A stretch of DNA of 64,000 bases from Thermoleophilales bacterium (GTDB taxonomy: Bacteria; Actinomycetota; Thermoleophilia; Solirubrobacterales; 70-9): NCBI GenBank assembly GCA_020636955.1, contig JACJWY010000011.1:1-64000 (forward strand). The letters are read 5' to 3'. The first letter of the stretch is position 1, and every line of letters starts with the position of its first letter. A program made the translations under genes and the position numbers. Below, piece after piece: positions 17,718 to 25,937 of the stretch. The notes beneath the pieces were generated by a model. The model was not told where the DNA came from, did no database searches, and saw only the letters and a program-made list of their open reading frames with translations.

Positions 17718-18675
17718 TTCCGGCGTCCTGAGCAGGATCCGTAACTTCACAATCTCGCCCGAGCGCTATCAGGCGGTGACCCTGATCGCCCTGGTTGCGC
17801 TGGTCACGATTGTGTTCACCGGCGCCGGGGTGCGGCTGACTGCTTCCGGACTCGGCTGTCCGGACTGGCCCAAGTGCTACGACCAGTACGTCGCTCCCGC
17901 CCAGATCAACGCCTGGATCGAGTACGGCAACCGGCTGATCACCGGGATCGTGTCGATCACCGTGATCGCCGCGGCGCTGCTCGCCTTCTTCCGGCGGCCC
18001 TACCGTTGGCACCTTGCCTTCTTCGGCGCACTGCTGCCGCTGGGCGTGATCGGTCAGGCCGTACTCGGCGCCTACGTCGTCTACAAGCACCTGCCCCCCG
18101 AGCTGGTGATTTTCCACTTCATCCTCTCGATGATCCTGATCGACGCTGCCTTCGCCCTCTTCTGGTGTTCCCGCTACGAGCCGGGCGAACGGCGATACTC
18201 GACCGACTGGATCAGCACCTGGGCGGTCCGCGCCCTGATCCCAATCGGTCAGCTGACAATCTTTCTCGGGACGATCACGACCGCTTCGGGCCCCCATCCG
18301 GGCGACCATGACGAAGAGCTGGTCCGCAGATTCGACTTCAAGGGCAAGGACACGCTCGAGTGGATCGTGCAGCGACATGCCGCCATGGCCGTGATCTTTG
18401 GCCTTTCGGTGCTGGCCGTGATCTTCATCGTCCGGCGCCGTGGTGGCGACCCGCGGGCCCAGAAACCGCTCCTGGTGACGATGGCGCTGATCTGCCTGCA
18501 GCTGGCGATCGGTCTTACCCAGTGGCTGCTCCACCTCCCGGCCGCCCTGGTCTGGGTCCATGTGGTGGTCGCGACCCTGCTCTGGGTCTCGGTCCTCTGG
18601 TCGGTTGCCACCGCCGGGCAGATCACTCCGGGGACCAAGGGAGCGCTGCGAAGGAAGCCGGATCCGGCGGTTTGA
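17704..18675 (+). CDS. ctaA: heme A synthase (COX15/CtaA family)
   Basis: A 323-residue membrane protein with eight helices that oxidises the heme O methyl group to a formyl, giving heme A. The extracellular cysteine pair Cys52/Cys58 (GCPDWPKC) is present. Candidate heme ligands are His138, His225 and His286. In the helix following the cysteines the usual ExxH reads Glu73-Tyr-Gly-Asn76, a variant I believe is common in actinobacterial CtaA. It follows the diheme cytochrome gene and works with ctaB at 14.5 kb. Confidence 0.9.
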   Translation: MPRADSGVLSRIRNFTISPERYQAVTLIALVALVTIVFTGAGVRLTASGLGCPDWPKCYDQYVAPAQINAWIEYGNRLITGIVSITVIAAALLAFFRRPYRWHLAFFGALLPLGVIGQAVLGAYVVYKHLPPELVIFHFILSMILIDAAFALFWCSRYEPGERRYSTDWISTWAVRALIPIGQLTIFLGTITTASGPHPGDHDEELVRRFDFKGKDTLEWIVQRHAAMAVIFGLSVLAVIFIVRRRGGDPRAQKPLLVTMALICLQLAIGLTQWLLHLPAALVWVHVVVATLLWVSVLWSVATAGQITPGTKGALRRKPDPAV

Positions 18676-19990
18676 CCGGGAAAGTCTTGCGGCGCACGGG
18701 CAATCTCCGCTCCGGAGGCTGGCGCTTGCAATCGCCGAAACCGGTCTGAACGCGGCCGATGGCAGACAGGCGGTCCGAAACCTGGTCAGGCCGGTCACAG
18801 GCGGCGTCGAGATCGCCGGGCAGGTCAACCAGCTGGATCACGGGAGTCGGCTCTTCGTCCTCGGCGGCGGCAAGGCAACGCTTCCGGTTGCGCAGGCCCT
18901 TGAAGAGACCCTTGGTGACCGGACCGAGGGCGGGGCCGTTGTGCTGCAGCGGGGCCACGGTCTCTCTCTCGATCGGCTCGAAGTCATGTACGCCGACCAC
19001 CCCCTGCCTTCCCCGGACTCGGTACTCGCGGCCGAACGGATGGTTGAACTGGCCGACGGGGCGGGGCCGCAGGATCTGGTTATCACCTGCTTCACCGGTG
19101 GCCGCTCCGCCCTGCTCTGTCTGCCGCCGCCGGAAGTCGGTTTCGGGGACAAGCGGCGACTCAACGAGCTGTTGCTGGCTTCAGGCATGTCAATCACCAA
19201 GATCAACACGGTCCGCAAGCATGTTTCGCTGATCAAGGGCGGTCGTCTGGCTTCACGCATCGCGCCCGCAAGGATCGTCAACCTGACCGTCTCCGATGTG
19301 GCCGGGGATCCGCTTGACGTGCTTGCCGACCTGACCACCCGGGATTCGTCGACCCCGGACGATGCGCTGGCCACGCTGCGCGATTACGAGTTGCTCGGGA
19401 AAGTGCCGGCAAGCGTGATCAGGCACCTCGATTCATCGCAGGCCACCTCACCCGATCTGACCGGCCAGTCGATCGAGACGGTGATGCTGGTAAACGGACC
19501 GAGCGTCTGCGAGGCAATGGCCGAGGCAGCGCGGGAGTTCGAACTGGAACCGGTGATCGTCAGCACCACCCTTGAAGGCGAAGCGGTGAAGGTTGGCCAG
19601 ACCCTCGCCCGGCTCGCCACCGAGAGCCCTCCGGGTACCGCCCTGATCGGCTGCGGCGGTGAGAGCACTGTCACGCTCGGCGAATCGGCGTTCGGGGCCG
19701 GCGGACCCAACCAGGAAGCCGCCCTTGCGGCTGCGAAGACGCTCGCGGGACGGGGTGCGGCAGGATTGTTTATCGACACTGACGGCTCGGACGGGGGCAG
19801 CCCCGCTGCCGGCGCCATTTGCGATGGAGACACCGCCATGAGAGCCCGCGAGCGCAACCTGGACCTTGACCACGCTCTGGCCGCTCACGCCTCCGGCAAG
19901 CCTCTCAGCGCCCTTGGGGACCTCGTGGAGACGGGTCCCACCGGTACCAATGTCAACGACCTGTTCGTCATAGTCACCGGCGAAGGTTGA
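18560..19990 (+). CDS. glycerate 2-kinase (GckA/MOFRL type)
   Basis: The N-terminal DUF4147 domain carries FVLGGGKATLPVA and CFTGGRSALL. The C-terminal MOFRL domain carries GCGGESTV, GPNQEAALA and the IDTDGSDGGSPAAGA signature. The family phosphorylates D-glycerate to 2-phosphoglycerate using ATP. The start is unresolved. The only ATG/GTG/TTG codons upstream of the conserved region are the ATG at 18560 and TTG at 18605, both inside ctaA. Homology begins near 18690, so a shorter product from a non-standard start (for example CTG at 18719) is possible. The listed start is the first in-frame ATG. Confidence 0.8.
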   Translation: MWWSRPCSGSRSSGRLPPPGRSLRGPRERCEGSRIRRFDRESLAAHGQSPLRRLALAIAETGLNAADGRQAVRNLVRPVTGGVEIAGQVNQLDHGSRLFVLGGGKATLPVAQALEETLGDRTEGGAVVLQRGHGLSLDRLEVMYADHPLPSPDSVLAAERMVELADGAGPQDLVITCFTGGRSALLCLPPPEVGFGDKRRLNELLLASGMSITKINTVRKHVSLIKGGRLASRIAPARIVNLTVSDVAGDPLDVLADLTTRDSSTPDDALATLRDYELLGKVPASVIRHLDSSQATSPDLTGQSIETVMLVNGPSVCEAMAEAAREFELEPVIVSTTLEGEAVKVGQTLARLATESPPGTALIGCGGESTVTLGESAFGAGGPNQEAALAAAKTLAGRGAAGLFIDTDGSDGGSPAAGAICDGDTAMRARERNLDLDHALAAHASGKPLSALGDLVETGPTGTNVNDLFVIVTGEG

Positions 19991-20012
19991 ACCGCAAAGT
20001 GAAGGAGCAGCA

Positions 20013-20339
20013 ATGAAGGCCCATCCCGTTATCGAACAGCTCGATGTCGATCCCCTGGATCCGGATCAGGTCGTCTCAGGCGAACCCGAGACTTCGGAGC
20101 TGACCCTGCTCGAAACGGATGACGAGGGAACCTCGGGGCTCTGGCAGCTGACCCCGGGAACTGTGACTGACACCGAGGTCGACGAGTCCTTTCTCGTCCT
20201 GAGTGGCCGTGGCCAGGTCATCTTCGAGGATGGCAGTCGTATCCTGCTGGAACCGGGAGTGACCCACCGCTTCAGCGGCGGAGAGAAGACCACCTGGACC
20301 GTCGAGAAGACGATCCTCAAGGTTTACTGGATCGCCTGA
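20013..20339 (+). CDS. cupin-domain protein
   Basis: A 108-residue single-domain cupin. The central stretch TDTEVDESFLVLSGRGQVIFEDG followed by EPGVTHRF matches the cupin_3/EutQ-like type, with fewer metal-binding histidines than the classical motif. GAAGGAG lies about eight bases before the ATG. Function unknown; it follows the glycerate kinase by 22 bases and is probably co-transcribed. Confidence 0.75.
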   Translation: MKAHPVIEQLDVDPLDPDQVVSGEPETSELTLLETDDEGTSGLWQLTPGTVTDTEVDESFLVLSGRGQVIFEDGSRILLEPGVTHRFSGGEKTTWTVEKTILKVYWIA

Positions 20340-20361
20340 ACGACCTTGTCGCGCCGGGGGG

Positions 20362-20667
20362 CTACTCGTCGTCTTCGGGGCTGCCGAGCTGATGCTTCAG
20401 TCCGCGGAAGATCGGCACGCTGACCACTCCCAGCAGAATGAGCGTCCAGATCACCGCGGCCAGCGGCGAGATGATCTTGGCTACAGCGCCGATCGAGATC
20501 GCGGCGATCAACACGACGACCAGCCAACTGAATGCCGCCCCCTCCGATTCGAGGGGATTGCCCAGGTTCAGACCGAACTTCTCATCCCGTGCGGGCACGG
20601 GCGACTCTTCGGCAGTTCGGCCATCGGGCTCCGTTTGGCCAGGTTCGGCATTTTCCGGCGAAGTCAT
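20362..20667 (-). CDS. small two-helix membrane protein
   Basis: About 101 residues. The N terminus is polar and acidic, followed by two hydrophobic helices (about 48-66 and 70-88) and a short charged tail. The ATG at 20667 sits two bases after the stop of the upstream lipoprotein gene, preferred over the ATG at 20685 that lies inside it. No recognised family. Confidence 0.55.
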   Translation of the reverse strand: MTSPENAEPGQTEPDGRTAEESPVPARDEKFGLNLGNPLESEGAAFSWLVVVLIAAISIGAVAKIISPLAAVIWTLILLGVVSVPIFRGLKHQLGSPEDDE

Positions 20668-20669
20668 CT

Positions 20670-21101
20670 TCAGGGACCATCGCATTTCTTGCCGGCGGCC
20701 GCCCTGCAGGCCGCGTCGCTCAACGAGCGCTCGAGATCGAGCCTCTTGTTCTCTTGCGCCAGCTTCAAGCCGGAGGGCGCATTGCTGAAGGACGAGTAGT
20801 ACTCGTCACCGTCGGTGAAATGGTTGATCTCGTCCCGGTTGGGGAACTGGCCGTCGAGGTTGTCGGCGTCGGGACCGAAAGAGAAGGTGAATTCGAGGCC
20901 GCCCCCGGGGGCCGACGGAACCGTGCCGCTCACGACCCCGGGCTGATCGGCGTCGGAAGGGTCGAGCCGGGCCCCGGCATCGAGCCGCATCACCTTCTCC
21001 CGGAACTGGTCAGCGTTGTCGTTGCTGCTGTCACCACGACAGGCCGACAGACCCATTGAAGCCACAAGAAGGCAGGAGAGTACGCCAACCCTGAAAATCA
21101 C
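20670..21101 (-). CDS. putative lipoprotein of unknown function
   Basis: A 143-residue protein with a lipoprotein signal peptide (lipobox LSAC, Cys21) followed by a polar region rich in Asp and Asn. Two cysteines lie near the C terminus (AACRAAAGKKC). The family is not recognised. It heads a two-gene unit with the small membrane protein downstream. Confidence 0.6.
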   Translation of the reverse strand: MIFRVGVLSCLLVASMGLSACRGDSSNDNADQFREKVMRLDAGARLDPSDADQPGVVSGTVPSAPGGGLEFTFSFGPDADNLDGQFPNRDEINHFTDGDEYYSSFSNAPSGLKLAQENKRLDLERSLSDAACRAAAGKKCDGP

Positions 21102-21227
21102 AGATCCATTCTAGGCTTGGGTGGATGTTTGGGCGGGTGTAGCTGCCGTCAGCGACCGGAACAGGACCGGCATGAGCGCCACTCCAGGTGGAGCCATTCG
21201 CATTTTGGCGTTGCCTGGGCTTAGCGC

Positions 21228-21434
21228 CTACTCGGCGTGCTTCCCAATCTCCCGTGAGCCTGATCGCCTGATGGAACCGACGCCAATGAGGACCAGGCCG
21301 ATCACCAGGACAGCTAGCCAGATGGTCATCTCGACCGGGCCAACGTTGGCCCCCAAGGCAGCCCCGAGAATCACCAACCCGATCATCAGAACAATCAATA
21401 TTGCCGAGCTTCTAAGCCAACTCCTGAAATCCAC
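21228..21434 (-). CDS. small two-helix membrane protein
   Basis: About 68 residues with two hydrophobic helices separated by a short loop (GANVGPVEM) and a basic C terminus. The frame opens with GTG at 21443, but GGAGG lies right against it. The GTG at 21434, nine bases after GGAGG, is the better start. This part of the window is visibly less GC-rich than its surroundings. No function assignable. Confidence 0.5.
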   Translation of the reverse strand: MDFRSWLRSSAILIVLMIGLVILGAALGANVGPVEMTIWLAVLVIGLVLIGVGSIRRSGSREIGKHAE

Positions 21435-21602
21435 CGGGATCACCCTCCGTAGTTGTTGGCATCCACCCTAACGGGCGAGACGGCCCTCGCCCGGATGACC
21501 CGACCAACGCATCCACTGGCGCATCAACATGAAAAGGCCAAGGCGGGGGAACCGGTCAGGGCCGCGATTCCCCGCTCCCAGCCAGGGAAAACCGGAGCCG
21601 GG

Positions 21603-22229
21603 TCAGATGATGTAGACGGCGAGGAACACGATGATCCACATGATGTCGACGAAGTGCCAGTAGATCCCTGGCACCTCGACACCGAGGTGGTCCTTCTGCT
21701 CCGGCCCGAAGTGGCCGCGGTAGGCGCGAATGTTGGCGAAGGTCAGCAGCAGCAGACCGACGAAGACGTGGGCACCATGCAGGCCGGTGAGGCTGAAGAA
21801 GATCGAACCGAAGGCACCGTCACGGGGCGTGAAGCCGATGTGGATGTATTCGTTGATCTGGATGAAAAGGAAGGTCGCGCCGAGCAGCCAGGTCGTGGTC
21901 AGGCCGAGCTTGAGGCCACGATGGTTGTTGTGCTTTATCGCCTCGAGTGCGTAATGGATCGTGAACGAGGAAGAAACCAGGATGCAGGTGTTGATGCCGG
22001 CGATCAGGACCGGGAGCTCGACCCCCTCCGGCGGCCAGGAGGCCGGGTCGGCGACAACCCGCAGGAAGAAGTAGGCGGCGAAGAAGGCGCCGAACAGCAT
22101 CACCTCGGAGAGGATGAAGAGCAGGATCCCGAGGATGGTCCGGTCGATCCGGGCGCTCTGATGCGCCTCCGGCGGGCCGTGATGATGGTCGTCCACGTGG
22201 CCGTGGGCCGCGATACTGGCGCTTTCCAT
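21603..22229 (-). CDS. ctaE: cytochrome c oxidase subunit III
   Basis: A 208-residue membrane protein with five helices, matching the short (five-helix) bacterial form of subunit III. After a His-rich N terminus comes LGILLFILSEVMLFGAFFAAY, with the conserved acidic residue in the SEVMLF segment. Later GLHGAHVFVGLLLL and the C-terminal YWHFVDIMWIIVF complete the signature. It stabilises the catalytic core of the oxidase encoded upstream and starts two bases after the stress-protein-like gene. Confidence 0.92.
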   Translation of the reverse strand: MESASIAAHGHVDDHHHGPPEAHQSARIDRTILGILLFILSEVMLFGAFFAAYFFLRVVADPASWPPEGVELPVLIAGINTCILVSSSFTIHYALEAIKHNNHRGLKLGLTTTWLLGATFLFIQINEYIHIGFTPRDGAFGSIFFSLTGLHGAHVFVGLLLLTFANIRAYRGHFGPEQKDHLGVEVPGIYWHFVDIMWIIVFLAVYII

Positions 22230-22231
22230 CT

Positions 22232-23122
22232 CTATGCCTCGCTCTCTTCAGCGTTCGAATCTTCGGCCGCTTCGCCTTCGGCGACTACGGCGGCAACAGC
22301 CTGAGGCGGACGGCCGGCCTCGTGGTGGACGACCGGCTTGTCTGTGATCTCGCGGACCCGGCCGACCAGATCCTGTTTTAGCCAATGCGACTCCTCGCCG
22401 CTCAGGGTGGAGATCAGTACCTCGTCGACCCGGTAATGCTCGATCGCGTTCTTCACGGCATCAAACGGATCCGGGCTCATCGGCTGGCCGGTTGCGTCGA
22501 TGTCAGCTTTGTAGAGCTTGGCCATTACTGCGGCGAGGTTTCGGGCAACAGTTGCCTCGGAGACATCGTCGGCGGCCGGAGCGATGATCGTGTAACGGTG
22601 CGGGCGCTCGCCGGAGCGGTCAAGCAGCCGTTCCTGAAGATCCTCGCTGGTCAAGGTCCGGTTGGCGACGACCAGGGTATGGGTCACGTTCATGCTGATC
22701 GAGTCGTCCTCGATCCGGACCGGAATGTGGGTGATCTTCGTGACGTTGCCGTAGGTGATTTCGGCCCAGGACAGAAGGTCCCTCCTGGTCAGGCCGAAAC
22801 GGAAATCGTAGGTGCAGGAAAGCAGCACCTCGGCCGGGCGATGGCTGCGAATGGCGTCACCGAGGGCGAGGTCGTATTCGGGGTCGAGCACCTCGCCGAT
22901 CGCTTCGATGCCGAACTCATCAAGCACCGCGAGCGTGACATCCACCCGGGCCCGGGCCGCCTCGGCCCTTTCCTCGGGATCGAAAAGCTGACCGACCGAC
23001 GGCTGGTTCTGCGGAGCGACCACCACAACATAGGAGGCGTCCGCGGCCTTCTCACGGGCAGCCTCAAGCAGCTTGCGGCCACCGGCAACCTCGTTGAGGA
23101 AGATGAGAAGCGGCTGGCTCAT
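22232..23122 (-). CDS. tandem universal-stress-like protein in the oxidase operon
   Basis: A 296-residue soluble protein with two alpha/beta domains of universal-stress-protein type (about 1-145 and 148-270) and an acidic Ala/Glu-rich tail. The usual ATP-binding G-x2-G-x9-G-S signature is not seen in the second half. It overlaps the ctaD stop by four bases and ends two bases before ctaE, so it is part of the canonical oxidase operon. A role in assembly or regulation is inferred from position only. Confidence 0.65.
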   Translation of the reverse strand: MSQPLLIFLNEVAGGRKLLEAAREKAADASYVVVVAPQNQPSVGQLFDPEERAEAARARVDVTLAVLDEFGIEAIGEVLDPEYDLALGDAIRSHRPAEVLLSCTYDFRFGLTRRDLLSWAEITYGNVTKITHIPVRIEDDSISMNVTHTLVVANRTLTSEDLQERLLDRSGERPHRYTIIAPAADDVSEATVARNLAAVMAKLYKADIDATGQPMSPDPFDAVKNAIEHYRVDEVLISTLSGEESHWLKQDLVGRVREITDKPVVHHEAGRPPQAVAAVVAEGEAAEDSNAEESEA

Positions 23123-25032
23123 GAAGGCACAGTCACCGTACTTGGCTTGGTTTCGGGCACTTCCGCCCCTTCGCCTTCACCACCCATGATCGCGTGACGC
23201 GCACCCGGGGTGCCGTATTCATAGGGGCCGCCGACGACTCTCGGGATCTCATCGAAGTTGAAGACGGGCGGCGGCGAGGAAACCTGCCACTCGATCGAGT
23301 TCGCGCGCCAGGGGTTGGGGCCGGCCTTGGGGCCGAACCGCCAGCTGACGATCATGTTGTAGAGGAAGATCAGCTGAACCGCGCCGAGCACAAAGGCGGA
23401 AACCGAGATCAGCAGGTTCCAGTCTCCGTACTGCGATGCGTAATCGGCAACACGACGGGGCATGCCGTCCATCCCGATCCAATGCATCGGGATGAAGGTC
23501 ATCCAGGTGCCGACCAGGGTACCCCAGAAATGGATGCGGCCGAGGCGCTCGTCATACATGCGACCGGTCATTTTCGGGAACCAGTGGTAGATACCCGCGA
23601 AGATCGTGAAGACCGAACCGCCGAAGAGCACGAAGTGGATGTGGGCGACCACGAAGTAGGTGTCCGACACGTGGATGTCGATTGGGATCATCCCGAGCAT
23701 CACCCCGGAAATACCGCCAACGGTGAAGGTGATGATGAACGCCAGGGCGAACAGCATCGCGGTCGAATACGTGTGGATCTTGCCGTAGAAAAGGGTTCCC
23801 AGCCAGGAAAAGACCTTGATGCCGGTCGGCACCGCGATCAGCATGGTGGTGATCATGATCGGCACCCGCAGCCAGCTGAACATGCCGGCGACGAACATGT
23901 GGTGGGCCCAGACCGAGTAACTCAGCACGACGATGCCGATCAGGGCAAGGGCCATGAGCCGGTAACCGAAGACCGGCTTTCGGGCGTGGGTGGAAATGAT
24001 CTCCGAGATGATCCCGAAGCCAGGCAACATCATGATGTAGACGGCCGGGTGTGAGTAAAACCAGAAGATGTGCTGGTAGGAGATGACGTCTCCGCCCTCG
24101 AGGAAGTTGAAGAAGTTCATCCCGAGGATGCGGTCGAAGAAGACCATGAACTGGGCACCGGCGACGAAGGGGGTTGCTCCGACGACCAGCAGCGAGGTCG
24201 AGAGGTTGGCCCAGACCAGCAACGGCATCCGCCAGAGATTCATGCCGGGCGCACGCATGGTGATGATGGTGACCAGGAAGTTCAGGGCGGTGGCGATCGA
24301 GGAGGCTCCGGCGAACTGCACGCCGATGTTGAAGAAGGATTGTCCGAGCGGAGCGCCGGTCGAAAGCGGCGCATAACCCGTCCAGCCGGCGTCGAAGGAA
24401 CCACCCGGCGCCAGGAAGCTGCCGAGGAAGATCAGGCCGGCGATCGGGAGCAGCCAGAATGAGAGCGCGTTGAGGCGCGGGAAGGCCATATCAGGGGCGC
24501 CGATCATCAGCGGCAGGACGTAGTTGGCGAGCCCCGCGAAGACCGGGATGATAAAGAGGAAAATCATCACCACGGCGTGAGTCGAGAAGAGACCGTTGAA
24601 GGTGTTGGCGGCGACGATCTGGGTGCCCGGCTGGGCCAGCTCGGCCCGCATCAAGAGGGCGAGCAGGCCGCCGACGAGGAAGAAGAAGAGGGTGGTGACG
24701 ACGTACTGGGTGCCGATCACCTTGTGGTCGGTATTGAACTTGAAGTAATCCTGCCACTTGGTGGCACCATGGCCGGAATGGTCTTCGGGAATGGTCGGTT
24801 TGCCAGCTGCCCAGCGGAACCAGTAATCGAAAGCCCCGAAGCCGAAGAGGAAGCCGAAGGGCGCAGTGATCAACGGCACCACGACCTGCGGGTACCCGGT
24901 CTGTTCGGTCTGGAAGGCGTCGAGACCCGAAAGCAGGCGCAGTCCGACCACGAGGCAGAATCCGAAGGCAGCCCCGAGCACCAGCCCGATCGCACCCCTG
25001 TACCAACCTGGTTGCCTGATTGCCACTGCCAT
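23119..25032 (-). CDS. ctaD: cytochrome c oxidase subunit I, A2 type
   Basis: A 637-residue catalytic subunit with all metal ligands: His152 (heme a, helix II), His328 with Tyr332 (CuB and cross-linked tyrosine), His377-His378 (CuB), and His464 and His466 (high- and low-spin hemes). The motif YSHPAVY lacks the proton-channel glutamate and carries the Tyr-Ser pair typical of A2-type oxidases such as those of Thermus caa3 and Rhodothermus. An unusual N-terminal extension of about 90 residues contains two extra hydrophobic segments. It lies between ctaC and the stress-like gene. Confidence 0.95.
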   Translation of the reverse strand: MAVAIRQPGWYRGAIGLVLGAAFGFCLVVGLRLLSGLDAFQTEQTGYPQVVVPLITAPFGFLFGFGAFDYWFRWAAGKPTIPEDHSGHGATKWQDYFKFNTDHKVIGTQYVVTTLFFFLVGGLLALLMRAELAQPGTQIVAANTFNGLFSTHAVVMIFLFIIPVFAGLANYVLPLMIGAPDMAFPRLNALSFWLLPIAGLIFLGSFLAPGGSFDAGWTGYAPLSTGAPLGQSFFNIGVQFAGASSIATALNFLVTIITMRAPGMNLWRMPLLVWANLSTSLLVVGATPFVAGAQFMVFFDRILGMNFFNFLEGGDVISYQHIFWFYSHPAVYIMMLPGFGIISEIISTHARKPVFGYRLMALALIGIVVLSYSVWAHHMFVAGMFSWLRVPIMITTMLIAVPTGIKVFSWLGTLFYGKIHTYSTAMLFALAFIITFTVGGISGVMLGMIPIDIHVSDTYFVVAHIHFVLFGGSVFTIFAGIYHWFPKMTGRMYDERLGRIHFWGTLVGTWMTFIPMHWIGMDGMPRRVADYASQYGDWNLLISVSAFVLGAVQLIFLYNMIVSWRFGPKAGPNPWRANSIEWQVSSPPPVFNFDEIPRVVGGPYEYGTPGARHAIMGGEGEGAEVPETKPSTVTVPS

Positions 25033-25069
25033 TACTTGACCTCCATCATCGGGTTACGGAGCAGGCTCA

Positions 25070-25885
25070 TCACTGTTCGATGACCCCGCTTCCTTCAATG
25101 CCCCCGGACTTCTCTTCTTTCTTCAACTGATCCGCGTCGTATTGATCGGTCGTCTTCAGAATATCTTCCGGCACTTCCGTGGTCTGCTTCTTCAGCCAGG
25201 CTTTGTACTTGGCCTCGGACTCGACCACCACGGTGGCTCGCATCGTGGTGTGACCGAGCCCGCAAAGCTCGGCGCAGATCAGCGAGTAGGTGCCTTCCTT
25301 GTCGGGAGTCACCACCACATCGGTTTCCAGCCCCGGCACCGCATCCTTCTTGATTCGCCATTCGGGCACCCAGAATGAATGGATCACGTCCTGCGCCTGC
25401 AGGTCGAAGATGACCTGACGGTCAACCGGAACATGCAGCTCGCCCTCGCTCCATTTGTTGCCATCTTCCGGGTAACCGAAGGTCCAGGCGAATTGCTGGG
25501 CGTAGGCATTGATGTGAAGCGCGTCAGCGTCGGTCTTCTCGATGTCATCGAGGACCGCCCACGAATAACCGGCGAGGCCGAGCACGATGATCACCGGAAT
25601 GATCGTCCAGATGATTTCCAGCCTCGTGTTGCCGTGGATCGGCAGTCCGTCGCTTTCGTCGCCCGGCTTGGCCCGCCACTTGATCAGGGCATAGCCAAGG
25701 GCGACACAGACGATCGCAAAGATGAAGGAGGAAAGGACGATGGTGACGTCGAGCAGCGTGTCGATCGGTTTGGCCGCGGTCGAGGCTTCATCGCCGAACC
25801 AGTTGAACTGGAGGAGAATCACTGACTGGACCACGCCGAGAACGATTACGGCGAGCACCATTTTCAAAATCGGGAGACGAGTCAT
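25070..25885 (-). CDS. ctaC: cytochrome c oxidase subunit II
   Basis: A 271-residue protein with two N-terminal helices and an external cupredoxin domain. The CuA site is complete: His169, Cys204, Glu206, Cys208, His212 and Met215 (CAELCGLGHTTM). It accepts electrons from cytochrome c and passes them to heme a of CtaD. No fused cytochrome c domain is present, so the separate diheme cytochrome at 17.0 kb is a likely partner. First gene of the ctaC-ctaD-usp-ctaE operon. Confidence 0.95.
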   Translation of the reverse strand: MTRLPILKMVLAVIVLGVVQSVILLQFNWFGDEASTAAKPIDTLLDVTIVLSSFIFAIVCVALGYALIKWRAKPGDESDGLPIHGNTRLEIIWTIIPVIIVLGLAGYSWAVLDDIEKTDADALHINAYAQQFAWTFGYPEDGNKWSEGELHVPVDRQVIFDLQAQDVIHSFWVPEWRIKKDAVPGLETDVVVTPDKEGTYSLICAELCGLGHTTMRATVVVESEAKYKAWLKKQTTEVPEDILKTTDQYDADQLKKEEKSGGIEGSGVIEQ

Positions 25886-25897
25886 GAGGCGCCCGCC

Positions 25898-25903
25898 ATT
25901 CTA
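25898..25903 (-). promoter_or_regulatory. -10 element of the ctaC operon
   Basis: TAGAAT lies 12 bases before the ctaC ATG, implying a very short leader. The same hexamer precedes the diheme cytochrome c gene and adjoins the start of the atypical subunit II gene. No convincing -35. Confidence 0.4.
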
Positions 25904-25937
25904 TTGGAGCCGGGGACGAATGCTCTCTGACCCCCGC

